Positions 25,133 to 34,810 of a DNA stretch of 64,000 bases are shown here, in pieces. The translations under genes were made by a program, and so were the position numbers. The notes beneath the pieces were generated by a model. The model saw only the letters and a program-made list of their open reading frames with translations, ran no database searches and was not told the DNA's origin. This DNA comes from Methanobacterium_D sp040373355 (GTDB taxonomy: Archaea > Methanobacteriota > Methanobacteria > Methanobacteriales > Methanobacteriaceae). The stretch's first letter is position 1. Each line of letters begins with the position of its first letter. The stretch is from contig NZ_CP166866.1 in NCBI RefSeq assembly GCF_047495555.1, positions 1 through 64,000 of the forward strand. The letters run 5' to 3'.

Positions 25133-25831
25133 ATGATTTATGTAGTTTTTGTAGAGCCAGAATCTCCAGGAAATATAGGTTTTCTTGCAAGGACCATGAA
25201 AAATTTTGCTTTTGATAATCTTGTTCTAATAAATCCTTGTGAGCTAAAAAAAGAAGCATATTATCAGTCCATGCATGCAAAGGACATTATATGGAACCAC
25301 AAATCTTATAATTCACTAGAAGAATTCATTCAAGCTGAAAATATAAATGTTACAGTAGGCACCACAAGAATGGCCGGCGGAAGCTATAATGTATCAAGGA
25401 TAGCAGTAAGTCCTGAAGAATTTGCCAGATCATTAAATGTAAATGGAAATACAGCCATAATATTTGGTAGAGAAGGTAACGGTCTTTCCAATGAAGAAGT
25501 TTCTCTCTGCGATGTTATTGTAACCATTCCTACAAATAATGAATATCCTGTTTTGAATATATCACATGCTGCAGCTATTATATTGTATGAAATATTTAAA
25601 ACCTACAAGAAATATCCTAGAGAAGAGCTGGAAATTGCTACAAAAGAAGAAAAAGCTCTTTTAGTAGAAGAAATGGATAATTTAATTAAATATACGGATT
25701 ATCCGCCCCATAAAATGAAAGTATCATCTACTGTTTTTAAAAGAGTCCTTGGAAGGACATATTTAGCTGGAAGAGAAGCACATACTCTAATAGGGATTTT
25801 AAGAAGAATAAGATTAAGATTAGAAGAATAA
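25133..25831 (+). CDS. SpoU-type RNA 2'-O-methyltransferase (TrmJ/TrmH family)
   Basis: A 232-residue SPOUT methyltransferase. Motif 1 is FVEPESPGNIGFLARTMKNF, motif 2 AIIFGREGNGLSNEEV and motif 3 IPTNNEYPVLNISHAAAIILYE, all typical of TrmJ, which methylates position 32 of tRNA. The C-terminal ~50 residues are helical. The start is ATG 25133 (a GTG at 25127 is also in frame). It begins only ten bases after tfrB, so both may share a transcript. Confidence 0.88.
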   Translation: MIYVVFVEPESPGNIGFLARTMKNFAFDNLVLINPCELKKEAYYQSMHAKDIIWNHKSYNSLEEFIQAENINVTVGTTRMAGGSYNVSRIAVSPEEFARSLNVNGNTAIIFGREGNGLSNEEVSLCDVIVTIPTNNEYPVLNISHAAAIILYEIFKTYKKYPREELEIATKEEKALLVEEMDNLIKYTDYPPHKMKVSSTVFKRVLGRTYLAGREAHTLIGILRRIRLRLEE

Positions 25832-25882
25832 TTAAAAATATTAAATTTTAAAATATAAATATTAGATTTAATGGAGGATAAA

Positions 25883-27046
25883 ATGTTATTTGACTTTGGT
25901 CCTTGGGAAATAATTGGAATACTGGCATTTATTTTTCTTATTTTACTTGTTCCGAGGCTTTTAAGAGCAAGAATTATATCTGGTGTTACAAAATCAACAT
26001 TGGAATTTGAGAATATGGCTAATGAATTAAAAGAGCTTCTAATAACATTATCCCGAGAAAAGGGAAAACCAGTTCTTGATCAGGAAAAAACTATTAATGA
26101 TTTCATGGAGTTTTTCCTAGTTCCTCCAACAAATCTTGATCCTTATGGAATAGTAGATAAATTTGAAAAATTATTAGATCTCTCAGAAGAGAGATTCAAG
26201 CAGATGATTAAAGTTATTGCACCTATGGCTGACGAAGAAACTAAAGCTAATATCGTGATGACTTTAAAGGCCACTCTTGCAGTTAATGGGGTCGCCAAAC
26301 AAATTCGTCATAATTTAGAACTCGCAAAGAAAACTGGTAATCTTCAGATACTGTTATCTCTTCAAATGGGCTTACCTTTAATTAAAAGAATTGTAAATGC
26401 CCAATTTGAAGGTGCGAAAGCATTTTCTGAAGGAAGACCTATTGGAGATGGGATAGGGCCACTTATAGCAAGCATGTTCCTTAAAGATTACAAAACTGAA
26501 GAAAAATACGTTGAAAATGATATATATGTAGTTAAAAAGCGTATGGATGAGCGTAAATTAATTATTGCCCGTGCAAATGGCCCTGGAGCTCATGTTGGAA
26601 AAGTAGGAAGAGTCGTAAAAAACATTATTCAAAATTATGATGTAGATAAAATTATAACCGTTGATGCTGCAGTTAAACTTGAAGGAGAAGAAACAGGTAA
26701 AGTTGCACAGGGGATTGGAGTTGTAATTGGAGGTCCTGGTATAGACAAATCACAGCTAGAAGAAGTAATTACTAAAAGAAACCTTGATCTTGAAGCGGTT
26801 ATAGTCAAAATGAGCCCAGAAGAAGCAATTAGCCCAATGAATCAGGTAATTGCTGATGCTTCCAAAGAAGCTTATGAGATCATTAATAGATCAATTTTAA
26901 ATTCTCCAGACGACATCAATATTCTTGTAGTTGGTGTTGGAAATAGCTGCGGTATACCTAATACTTTTGAAGACTTATCAGAAATCAAAATTAAAGAGGA
27001 TGTAAAAGAAGAAAAGAGGCAAAAAAATGGCTATTTTAAGCGATAA
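25883..27046 (+). CDS. DUF1512 family membrane-anchored protein
   Basis: A 387-residue archaeal conserved protein. One N-terminal membrane helix (residues ~5-27) is followed by a helical domain and a C-terminal Rossmann-like domain with RANGPGAHVGKVGR, ITVDAAVKLEGEETGKVAQG and VVGVGNSCGIPNT. The last part resembles a Gly-rich nucleotide or metabolite pocket. The function is unknown. GGAGG five bases before ATG 25883 favours this start over ATG 25871. The 3' end overlaps the dcd start by 20 bases, implying co-transcription. Confidence 0.82.
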   Translation: MLFDFGPWEIIGILAFIFLILLVPRLLRARIISGVTKSTLEFENMANELKELLITLSREKGKPVLDQEKTINDFMEFFLVPPTNLDPYGIVDKFEKLLDLSEERFKQMIKVIAPMADEETKANIVMTLKATLAVNGVAKQIRHNLELAKKTGNLQILLSLQMGLPLIKRIVNAQFEGAKAFSEGRPIGDGIGPLIASMFLKDYKTEEKYVENDIYVVKKRMDERKLIIARANGPGAHVGKVGRVVKNIIQNYDVDKIITVDAAVKLEGEETGKVAQGIGVVIGGPGIDKSQLEEVITKRNLDLEAVIVKMSPEEAISPMNQVIADASKEAYEIINRSILNSPDDINILVVGVGNSCGIPNTFEDLSEIKIKEDVKEEKRQKNGYFKR

Positions 27047-27647
27047 ACATATCATAGAATATCTAGCATCAGGAAAAATTAGTATTGAACCCCTTGAAAA
27101 CCCAGAAATACAGATACAACCATCATCAGTGGATTTAAGGATTGGAAATGAGTTTAAGGGATTTAGAATAATTAGAAAGCCTTGTATAGATCCTATGGAT
27201 GAATCAGACATAGATTCTTACATGCAGTCATTTTTTATAGAAGAAGGAGAACCTTTTATAATCCATCCCGGAGAATTTGCACTTGCTACAACTTATGAAA
27301 CCGTAAAATTACCTGATAATCTCGTTGGAAGAGTTGAAGGTAGATCATCTATGGGAAGACTGGGTGTAACCATGCACGTTACAGCAGGTTATATTGATCC
27401 TGGATTTCACGGTAGAATAACCCTTGAAATTTCAAATATAGGTAAAATGCCTGTAGCATTGTACACTGGTCAGAGAGTTTGCCAAATCGTGTTTGAAACC
27501 ATGACGTCCCCTGCAGATAAGCCTTATGGACATCCGGAAAGAGATAGTAAATACATGGGGCAAAAACGTCCCGAATCAAGTAGAATTAAAAGAGACCAGG
27601 AATTACTTAAAAAACTAAGTATCAAAGAAATCGATAATAAATTATAA
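27027..27647 (+). CDS. dcd: dCTP deaminase
   Basis: A 206-residue dUTPase-fold trimeric enzyme. N-terminal LSDKHIIEYLASGKI, QPSSVDLRIGNEFKGF, the active-site block EGRSSMGRLGVTMHVTAGYIDPGF and the C-terminal KYMGQKRPE are conserved. It deaminates dCTP to dUTP; in methanogens close relatives may be bifunctional and also yield dUMP, which cannot be decided here. Start overlaps the DUF1512 gene by 20 bases, with AAGAGG upstream. Confidence 0.94.
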   Translation: MAILSDKHIIEYLASGKISIEPLENPEIQIQPSSVDLRIGNEFKGFRIIRKPCIDPMDESDIDSYMQSFFIEEGEPFIIHPGEFALATTYETVKLPDNLVGRVEGRSSMGRLGVTMHVTAGYIDPGFHGRITLEISNIGKMPVALYTGQRVCQIVFETMTSPADKPYGHPERDSKYMGQKRPESSRIKRDQELLKKLSIKEIDNKL

Positions 27648-27716
27648 TCTTTTTATATTTTAAAATTAAATTCTAATTTTAAACTTTTATTTTATTAAAA
27701 TTAAAATGTGATTAAA

Positions 27717-29444
27717 ATGAAACATGACAAAGTAATGAATGTAGCCAAAAAAAGAGGTTTCCTGTGGTCTTCCTTTGAAATATATGCTGGAGTTGCAGGA
27801 TTTTATGATTATGGCCCTCTTGGTGCTATACTTAAAAATTCGATCATTAAAAAATGGAGAGACTATTACATTGTAAGGGAAGGATTTTATGAGATAGAAT
27901 CCCCTACAGTAATGCCTGAAGAAGCACTTAAAGCATCAGGACACGTAGATCACTTTACAGATCCAATGACAGAATGTAAAGAATGTTTGGAAGTTTACAG
28001 AGCAGATCATATAATTGAAGAAGTAATTAACCGTGATGTTGAAGGATTAGAAAACGAAGAGCTTACTGAAATTATAGAATCCTCAGAAATAGGATGTCCT
28101 AACTGTGGAAATCGTTTAAGCCGTGTCTGGAATTACAACTTAATGTTTCAGACAATGATAGGTGCAAAAGGTAAAAAAACAGGATACATGCGTCCTGAAA
28201 CTGCACAGGGAATATTCATACCATTTAAAAGATTACTCAGGTTCTTTAGAGGTAAACTACCATTTGGAGTTGTTCAAATTGGTAAAGCTTACAGAAATGA
28301 GATTTCTCCAAGACAAGGAGTTATAAGACTTAGAGAATTTACTCAAGCTGAAGCAGAAATTTTTGTTGACCCTAAAGACAAAACCCATGAAAAGTATAGG
28401 GCGATAAAAGATAAGATGCTCAAGCTCTATCCTTCAAAAGTACAGATGGAAAAAGGAGATTCAATTGAAATAACAGTCGAAAATGCACTGAAAGAAAGAA
28501 TAGTTTCAAGTGAAGTTCTTATTTATCAATTATATCTTGCACAGAAATTCTTAAAAGAAACTGGAATACCTGATGATGTTATACGATTTAGGCAGCACTT
28601 ACCTACTGAAATGGCTCACTATGCAATTGACTGCTGGGATGTTGAAGTATACACTGAAAGATACAGCTGGGTTGAAATAATTGGTATAGCCGATAGAACT
28701 GATTTCGACCTTAAATCACATACTGAGCACAGTAATGAGGAATTAACTGTCTTTATCGAATACGATGAACCTAAATCTGTTAAAAAGTTAGCTTTAAAGC
28801 CAAATATGGGCAAATTTGGACCTTCATTTAAAGGAGATGCCCCTAAAATACTTAAAGCCATTGAGAATATTGAAGCTGAAAATATTAAGAACTCAATTGA
28901 AAGTGAAGGCGTATTTCAACTGGAAATTGAAGGTAAAACTTTTGAAATGCTTCCAGAACACGTTAATTTTGAAGAAGTAGAGGAAATTGTACGCGGAGAA
29001 AAAATATTCCCTCACGTAATTGAACCATCATATGGTATCGATCGTATAGTCTTTTCAGTGCTTTTACACACATTTACAGAAGATAAAGAAAACGAACGTG
29101 AATATTTCAAGCTTCCAGCAGATATAGCGCCTGTAGAAGTTGGTGTCTATCCATTAGTTAATAAAAATGGATTACCAGAAATTGGAATTAAGATAAGGGA
29201 TGAGTTAAGGGAAAATGGATTTATAGCTGAATTTGATGCTTCAGGGACAATTGGAAGGAGATATGCTCGATCTGATGAAATTGGAGTACCATTTGCAATA
29301 ACCATTGATCATGACACCCTTGAAGATGATACTGTCACTATAAGAAATAGAGACAATACTGAACAAAAAAGAATACCTATTAAAGATATAAGTGCTATTT
29401 TAGGCGATCTAATGAAATATAAGATTAAGTTCGACGATATTTAA
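27717..29444 (+). CDS. glyS: glycyl-tRNA synthetase (archaeal/eukaryotic alpha2 type)
   Basis: A 575-residue class II aminoacyl-tRNA synthetase. Recognisable parts: N-terminal KRGFLWSSFEIYAGVAGFYDYGPLG, a zinc knuckle (CKECL...CPNCGNRL, residues ~80-140), motif 2 region MRPETAQGIFIPFKRLLRF and FRNEISPRQGVIRLREFTQAE, motif 3 HVIEPSYGIDRIVF, and the C-terminal anticodon-binding domain. The usual length is ~570. ATG 27717 was chosen over GTG 27708. Confidence 0.96.
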   Translation: MKHDKVMNVAKKRGFLWSSFEIYAGVAGFYDYGPLGAILKNSIIKKWRDYYIVREGFYEIESPTVMPEEALKASGHVDHFTDPMTECKECLEVYRADHIIEEVINRDVEGLENEELTEIIESSEIGCPNCGNRLSRVWNYNLMFQTMIGAKGKKTGYMRPETAQGIFIPFKRLLRFFRGKLPFGVVQIGKAYRNEISPRQGVIRLREFTQAEAEIFVDPKDKTHEKYRAIKDKMLKLYPSKVQMEKGDSIEITVENALKERIVSSEVLIYQLYLAQKFLKETGIPDDVIRFRQHLPTEMAHYAIDCWDVEVYTERYSWVEIIGIADRTDFDLKSHTEHSNEELTVFIEYDEPKSVKKLALKPNMGKFGPSFKGDAPKILKAIENIEAENIKNSIESEGVFQLEIEGKTFEMLPEHVNFEEVEEIVRGEKIFPHVIEPSYGIDRIVFSVLLHTFTEDKENEREYFKLPADIAPVEVGVYPLVNKNGLPEIGIKIRDELRENGFIAEFDASGTIGRRYARSDEIGVPFAITIDHDTLEDDTVTIRNRDNTEQKRIPIKDISAILGDLMKYKIKFDDI

Positions 29445-29505
29445 GTCGAATTTAATTAATCCTTTTATTTAATAGAAATTAAAAATATTTCTATAGTTAA
29501 TATTA

Positions 29506-30330
29506 TTAAAGTTCAAATTTATCCGCCCTTTGGCGATAATATTCGAATAATTTTTTACCCCAAGTAATTGTGTCAATATGATCGCTTACTAAATTTTTAG
29601 TGGTGTCATACATTCCATCTACTGAAAATAAACCCATTGTCATAAATTTATCTGTAAGGGTAAATGCTATTTTAGCTTCTTCATTTAATATCCATAAATT
29701 TAAATTCCCAGTGGAAATTAACTTCTTCAAATCTTCGATTCCCTGATCTAATGATTCTATAGTTTTTTTAAACACATCATCAGTTAAGACAAGTTCAACA
29801 TTGATGTCTCTTTCAATTAGACCCCTAAAAATTTCAGGGTAATTAGGATAAAATATAGGAGATACGCCTTTTACCTCTTTAGAGTTCATTACAACATGAA
29901 TATGGTTTTCATGAACCTTATATACATCGGTACTTTCAGATTCTAAAAGCTGAGAATTATTCAGATCACCGATCTCATTTAATAAGTCTTGAGGGATGGA
30001 TTCTATTGTATGATTAAGCCATAATTTATGGAATTTTTTAAGCACATACTGAGTTTTTATTATGTTTATTAATTGAGGAACCCATATTTTCCCCATTTCA
30101 GATAAATAGAAATCATCTCCTCTTCTAACAACTATCCCCTCTTTTTCAAGATCATTAACGCCATGCAAGATGCTTGATGATTGAATTCCAGTTATTTCTC
30201 TTAAGTCTTTAGTTTTTTGAGATTTATAGAATAAACTAATCATAATTTTGATTCTAACTGCTGAAATAGCATTAAACTTAAGAATATCCTTTACTTCTCC
30301 ATAAATTTTTAAATCAGCATCTAGAGGCAT
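29506..30330 (-). CDS. winged-helix transcriptional regulator with FilR1 (DUF1724) domain, copy A
   Basis: A 274-residue regulator. Residues ~15-90 are a winged helix (SAVRIKIMISLFYKSQKTKDLREITGIQSSSILHGVNDLEKEGIV). Residues ~120-270 are the FilR1 domain of methanogen regulators (TDKFMTMGLFSVDGMYD and GKKLFEYYRQRAD). Methanosaeta FilR regulates filament and metabolism genes. Ligand unknown. First of three tandem paralogues on the minus strand. Confidence 0.85.
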   Translation of the reverse strand: MPLDADLKIYGEVKDILKFNAISAVRIKIMISLFYKSQKTKDLREITGIQSSSILHGVNDLEKEGIVVRRGDDFYLSEMGKIWVPQLINIIKTQYVLKKFHKLWLNHTIESIPQDLLNEIGDLNNSQLLESESTDVYKVHENHIHVVMNSKEVKGVSPIFYPNYPEIFRGLIERDINVELVLTDDVFKKTIESLDQGIEDLKKLISTGNLNLWILNEEAKIAFTLTDKFMTMGLFSVDGMYDTTKNLVSDHIDTITWGKKLFEYYRQRADKFEL

Positions 30331-30444
30331 TTGTTCACCAATATAATAGTATATTAAAGTAACTATAAAATTTTGTTTAATCTATATCAATTTAAATTAT
30401 TTAATATGAGAACCTTCTAAAATTGATTTTTTGAATTTTAAAAA

Positions 30445-31305
30445 TTAAATTAAATAAGATATTAATTTATCTATTCTTTTTAATTCTACCTTATCTGCTT
30501 CTTTTCTGTAATACTCAAATAATTTATATCCCCATTCAATAGCATCTGGATCTTCACTTATTAAATCTTTAAAAATATCGTATGAACCGTTTTTAGCATA
30601 TAATCCTAAAGATAAAAATTGATCCGTAACTGTAAGAGCAACTTTTGGTTCCTCATGTAATAGCCAGATATTTAGGTTCTTATCAGCCATTAACTTGATG
30701 AAACTTTTTATATTAAGACGAACCCCTTTTATTATTTCTTTTAATACTGTATCAGTTAATATTAATTCAACTTTAATTTCGTTATCTTTCACATTATTTT
30801 CAAATATTTCTACAAAGTCTTGATGAAAAAAGGGAGTAATACCCTTTATAGCTTTTGCTGAACCTATCAGTTTCTTATAAGTTTCAGTAACTTTAGAAAT
30901 ATTAATATTATCTGATGTAATAAGCTTTGAATTGCTTAAACAACTAATATTCATTAATAGTTCTTCGGGAATAGCATCTATTTCATGATTAAGCCATAAA
31001 CTTTGACCTTTTTTTAATGCATTTAATGTTTTAACTGTATCAAATAATTTGAGAGCAATTATTTTTCCGATTTCAGATAAATAATAATTATCTCCATCCT
31101 TTATAACCAATCCTTCTTTTTCAAGATCATTGATTCCGTGCAGTATCGTAGATGATTGTATTCCACTTAATTCTCTTAACTGTTTGGTTTTTGCAGGACC
31201 GCTACTTAAAAGAATTATAATTTTCATTCTAACTGCAGAAATTGTGTGAAATTTTAAATCATCTGCTACTTCTTCATAGAGTTTTAAATTATTTTCTGCA
31301 TCCAT
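30445..31305 (-). CDS. winged-helix transcriptional regulator with FilR1 (DUF1724) domain, copy B
   Basis: A 286-residue paralogue of copy A. The helix-turn-helix segment is nearly the same (TKQLRELSGIQSSTILHGINDLEKEGLVIK), while the FilR1 domain diverges (KVALTVTDQFLSLGLYAKNGSYD, WGYKLFEYYRKEADKVEL). The similarity of the recognition helix suggests that A and B can bind related operators with different ligands. Separated from copy C by 24 bases and from copy A by 114. Confidence 0.85.
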   Translation of the reverse strand: MDAENNLKLYEEVADDLKFHTISAVRMKIIILLSSGPAKTKQLRELSGIQSSTILHGINDLEKEGLVIKDGDNYYLSEIGKIIALKLFDTVKTLNALKKGQSLWLNHEIDAIPEELLMNISCLSNSKLITSDNINISKVTETYKKLIGSAKAIKGITPFFHQDFVEIFENNVKDNEIKVELILTDTVLKEIIKGVRLNIKSFIKLMADKNLNIWLLHEEPKVALTVTDQFLSLGLYAKNGSYDIFKDLISEDPDAIEWGYKLFEYYRKEADKVELKRIDKLISYLI

Positions 31306-31329
31306 CTAATTGCCCCACATAATATCATT

Positions 31330-32169
31330 CTAAAATATGTTTTTTTTAATATATCTTAAATCATTAAATGAAACCTTATTTGAACGTTTAAGGAAATAAT
31401 TAAATAATTTATTACCCCAACAGATAGCATCTTTTTCTGGATTTACAAGAATCATTGTTGCATCATATATTCCATCATTTAAAAACAGACCCATACTCAT
31501 AAAGTTATCTGTAACCGTTAAAGCTACTTTAACATCTTCTTCTATTTTAAATAAATTTATATCATTTAAATGTTTAAATTTATGTAAATTATCCTTTCCA
31601 ATGGTTTTAATAGCTTTTTCTATGATCAATGGAGTTAATACGAGATTTACATCTTTTTGATTAAACAAATTTAAATAAAGATCTAAGTAGGGAAAGTAAA
31701 AAAATGGAAGTATCGTTTTAACATATCTAGATTTCGATACTATTTCTGTATAATAATTAAGTGGTTTAATTATATCAACCGAAGTTGATTCAATGATAAC
31801 TGAATTATCCAAACAGCCGATTTCATCAAGTAAAAATGAGGGTATGCAATCTATATAATGATTAAGAATTACTTTTTGTATATTTTTAACACTAGAAATG
31901 GATTTGAAAAAATTATTTGATTTAGCAGCATACATTTTACCTATTGGTGATAAAACATATTTTTCATCGTTTCTATGTATGATCTGATTTGTCTCAAGAT
32001 TTTTAATGAACTTTAAAATAGCAGAATTTTCAGCCCCAATTTCATTTTTAAGATCACTTAAATCTTTGCTACAATCATTTAAACTTAAAATTATCTTCGT
32101 TCGTACACTAGAACTTGTTAGAAGTTTAAGATCATCTTTTATGTCGCCGTAAATGTTTATTGTATCCAT
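31330..32169 (-). CDS. winged-helix transcriptional regulator with FilR1 (DUF1724) domain, copy C
   Basis: A 279-residue paralogue, the most diverged of the three. Its DNA-binding domain (SSVRTKIILSLNDCSKDLSDLKNEIGAENSAILKFIKNLE) differs strongly in the recognition helix from copies A and B, but the FilR1 part retains VALTVTDNFMSMGLFLNDGIYDA and CWGNKLFNYF. It is upstream of copy B (24-base gap), so B may be read through from the C promoter. Confidence 0.82.
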   Translation of the reverse strand: MDTINIYGDIKDDLKLLTSSSVRTKIILSLNDCSKDLSDLKNEIGAENSAILKFIKNLETNQIIHRNDEKYVLSPIGKMYAAKSNNFFKSISSVKNIQKVILNHYIDCIPSFLLDEIGCLDNSVIIESTSVDIIKPLNYYTEIVSKSRYVKTILPFFYFPYLDLYLNLFNQKDVNLVLTPLIIEKAIKTIGKDNLHKFKHLNDINLFKIEEDVKVALTVTDNFMSMGLFLNDGIYDATMILVNPEKDAICWGNKLFNYFLKRSNKVSFNDLRYIKKNIF

Positions 32170-32289
32170 TAGAATCTCTCTTAATGAAAATATATATTCA
32201 CTGCAATCTTTTTAATCTAGTTGAGTATATTTAATATCAAGTATTTAATAATATTTTAATCATTGTATAAAATCTTTGAGAGTGATTAG

Positions 32290-33045
32290 ATGATAGATTC
32301 ACATATACATGCAGATACAAGACCCTTTGAAGACTTCGAAATGATGAAAATAGCAGGAATAAATAAAGCAGTTACCTGTGCTCATGATCCATATAAAATG
32401 AGTACTTCCGATGTGGTATTCGATCACTGGGATAGAATATTGAATAATGATATTAGAAGAGCTGCTCAAAATGGACTCAAGTTATATACCGTACTTGGAG
32501 TCCATCCTAGAAGTATTTCAAAAGATTATGAAAGGGCTCTTGAAAAATTACCTTCAATTTTAAAAGGAGATGACGTAGTTGCAATTGGAGAAATAGGTCT
32601 TGAAAGTGCTTCAGAACTAGAAAAAAAAGTATTTAAAAAGCAACTACAGCTTGCAGAAGACCTTAAAATGAAAGTAGTTGTTCATACTCCCCGTACAAAC
32701 AAAAAAGAAATAACAAAGGTAACAACTTCGATAATAGAAGAAAATATAGACCCGAAACTGGTTATAATTGACCATGTAGATAAAAATATAATTAATGATG
32801 TTTTTGAACTTGGAACGATGCTCGGAATTACAGTTCAACCCTTAAAAATGACACCAGAAGAAGCAGTACAACTTTTAGATGAATATGGATTTGATAAATT
32901 CTGCTTGGATAGTGATATAAGTTCATCTCCTTCAGATCCACTATCGGTACCTAAAACCGTCCACAAACTAAGATTAGAGGGATATGAGGAAAAAGATATA
33001 AATAAAGTTTCAAGCACAAATGCGTCTAAATTCTTTGGGATTTAG
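32290..33045 (+). CDS. TatD-family metal-dependent hydrolase
   Basis: A 251-residue TIM-barrel hydrolase. Metal-binding motifs: MIDSHIHAD (HxH) at the start, GEIGLE (Glu), VVHTPR (His), IDHVD and the late LDSDIS (Asp). TatD relatives are 3'-5' exonucleases or other amidohydrolases. The archaeal form with HIHADTRPFEDFEMM is common in Methanobacteriales and uncharacterised. Convergent with the kinase gene, with only two bases between the stops. Confidence 0.88.
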   Translation: MIDSHIHADTRPFEDFEMMKIAGINKAVTCAHDPYKMSTSDVVFDHWDRILNNDIRRAAQNGLKLYTVLGVHPRSISKDYERALEKLPSILKGDDVVAIGEIGLESASELEKKVFKKQLQLAEDLKMKVVVHTPRTNKKEITKVTTSIIEENIDPKLVIIDHVDKNIINDVFELGTMLGITVQPLKMTPEEAVQLLDEYGFDKFCLDSDISSSPSDPLSVPKTVHKLRLEGYEEKDINKVSSTNASKFFGI

Positions 33046-33047
33046 AT

Positions 33048-33929
33048 TTAAATTTTAATATTTAATTTTGAATAATGAGGTGTGCTTAGAGCACCTAATT
33101 TCTGGACGCAACAAGAAGCAACAATATTTGCATAATCTAAACATTCTTTTAATCCTTTTCCTTTAGAGTATGCTGCAATAAATCCTGCTGCAAATGAATC
33201 TCCAGCACCTGTTGTATCAATTGCATTAATTTTAAGTCCTGGAGAGTGAATAGTTCCCTTTTGAGTGTAGAGGTTTGCACCATTTTCGCTACAAGTTACA
33301 ATGACCATCTGGGCCCCCATATCAAGAAGTAAATGTGCACCCTCATCAATTGATTTGTGGGTTAAAATATTCATTTCTTTTTTATTTAAAAATAATATAT
33401 CTGTTTTTTCTATTATTTTAGAAAGTTCTTGAATTCCAAAGGAAGATAAAATAGCTCCAGGATTAAAAGAAAGAATATTTGCATGCTTGGATGCCTGTTC
33501 AACAACATCTTTATACATCTGAGTAACATGAAGGATTTTAGAATGTTTAATATACTTAATATCTTCTTCTTGGAGTTTAAATTTCTTATTTGCGCCAATA
33601 AAAGTATACATAGACCTTTCGCCTTGAGGCTCAATTGCAATAAAAACCATGCCCGTTTGGAGTTCTGTTTTTAAAAGTCGTTTAGTATCAACTCCTTCGT
33701 TTTTAAATTGGCCCTTCGCGACTTTTCCAAAATAATCATTACCAACACGCGCTATAATTCCGGTATTAACATTTAAACGGGATAGTCCAACTGTAAAATT
33801 AGACGCTGATCCTCCAACAGATAACAGTAGCTCCTTTATTTCTACTTCATCATCTGGAACCGCGAATCTAGGTATTTTCTGTAAAAAATCAACATTACAT
33901 GCTCCAAGTCCAACTACATCAACAGACAA
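33048..33929 (-). CDS. PfkB-family sugar or nucleoside kinase
   Basis: A 293-residue ribokinase-family protein. Signature 1 region LLSVGGSASNFTVGLSRL and signature 2 NAIDTTGAGDSFAAGFIAAY (catalytic Asp in GAGD) are intact. The substrate cannot be read from sequence; archaeal relatives include nucleoside kinases, ADP-dependent or ribose-1,5-bisphosphate pathway kinases. Adjacent on the same strand but 72 bases after the MinD cluster. Confidence 0.88.
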   Translation of the reverse strand: MSVDVVGLGACNVDFLQKIPRFAVPDDEVEIKELLLSVGGSASNFTVGLSRLNVNTGIIARVGNDYFGKVAKGQFKNEGVDTKRLLKTELQTGMVFIAIEPQGERSMYTFIGANKKFKLQEEDIKYIKHSKILHVTQMYKDVVEQASKHANILSFNPGAILSSFGIQELSKIIEKTDILFLNKKEMNILTHKSIDEGAHLLLDMGAQMVIVTCSENGANLYTQKGTIHSPGLKINAIDTTGAGDSFAAGFIAAYSKGKGLKECLDYANIVASCCVQKLGALSTPHYSKLNIKI

Positions 33930-34001
33930 AGCATCAACTCACTTTTTAATGTTACAATTAAATTTGAATTTATGATTAAAAAAATAATAGTTTTTGTATT
34001 T

Positions 34002-34796
34002 TTATTCAGGCAAAATCCCTATAAACTTCTTTAACCTGTTTAAAATACCTTCTTTATCTGGTTCAATTGGATGATATTCTTCTCCAAGTAAATGAGCAGT
34101 AATTTGCATTATTGCATTACTTGTAGGGGATGAAGGATTAATTTCAACAACAGATTTTCCAAGCGCCATGGAACGTTCAACTTCACGATCATAGGGAATA
34201 ATCCCAATTAATGGTACTTCAAGTATTGATTCTATTTCATTTACAGAAAGCAAGAATCCATCTTGATACCACATATTCAAAACAAATCCAATTATTTGGA
34301 TATTTAGCTCGTTGCTGAGTATTCTAATTTTAAGAGCATCTGCAACAGAGGTCATTGTTGAATTGGTTACAATAATCATTTCTGCATTTTCAGGAAGTCC
34401 CTCAAAAATGCTTGAATTGATTCCAGCAGGCATATCCATAAGGAAAAGGTCACCATATTCCGAAATCTCTTCCAAGATCTTATTCCAGGAAATATATTTG
34501 GGATTTATGTGTCTTAAAGTTTCAAAATGTATGCCTGTTGGGATAACTCTGAGTCCTTGCCCTATTTCATAAACACAATCATCTATAGATTTGTTTCTTG
34601 CAAGAACATCATGCAAAGTAGTATCAGGATCAAGAAGTCCGGTTATAACATCCATATTGGCCATTACTAAATCTAAATCTAGCATTACCACATTTCTTCC
34701 AAAAAGAGACATTCCTACCCCAAGATTAAAGGTTAAGGTGGTTCTTCCCACTCCACCTTTTCCTGAAGCAATTACTATAAATTTTGACATTTCCAC
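34002..34796 (-). CDS. MinD/ParA-type ATPase paralogue with Lys to Arg in the P-loop
   Basis: A 264-residue MinD-like protein. The deviant Walker A reads SGKGGVGRTT: the signature Lys is kept, but the P-loop Lys is Arg (codon AGA). Other motifs are normal (MLDLDLVMANMD, LFLMDMPAGI, GFVLNMWY). The C-terminus (ILNRLKKFIGILPE) could be an amphipathic membrane-targeting helix. It is 15 bases downstream of the canonical minD and is a tandem duplicate. Reduced hydrolysis or a nucleotide-locked partner role is an inference. Confidence 0.88.
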   Translation of the reverse strand: MEMSKFIVIASGKGGVGRTTLTFNLGVGMSLFGRNVVMLDLDLVMANMDVITGLLDPDTTLHDVLARNKSIDDCVYEIGQGLRVIPTGIHFETLRHINPKYISWNKILEEISEYGDLFLMDMPAGINSSIFEGLPENAEMIIVTNSTMTSVADALKIRILSNELNIQIIGFVLNMWYQDGFLLSVNEIESILEVPLIGIIPYDREVERSMALGKSVVEINPSSPTSNAIMQITAHLLGEEYHPIEPDKEGILNRLKKFIGILPE

Positions 34797-34810
34797 CAGT
34801 TTGCTTAAAG

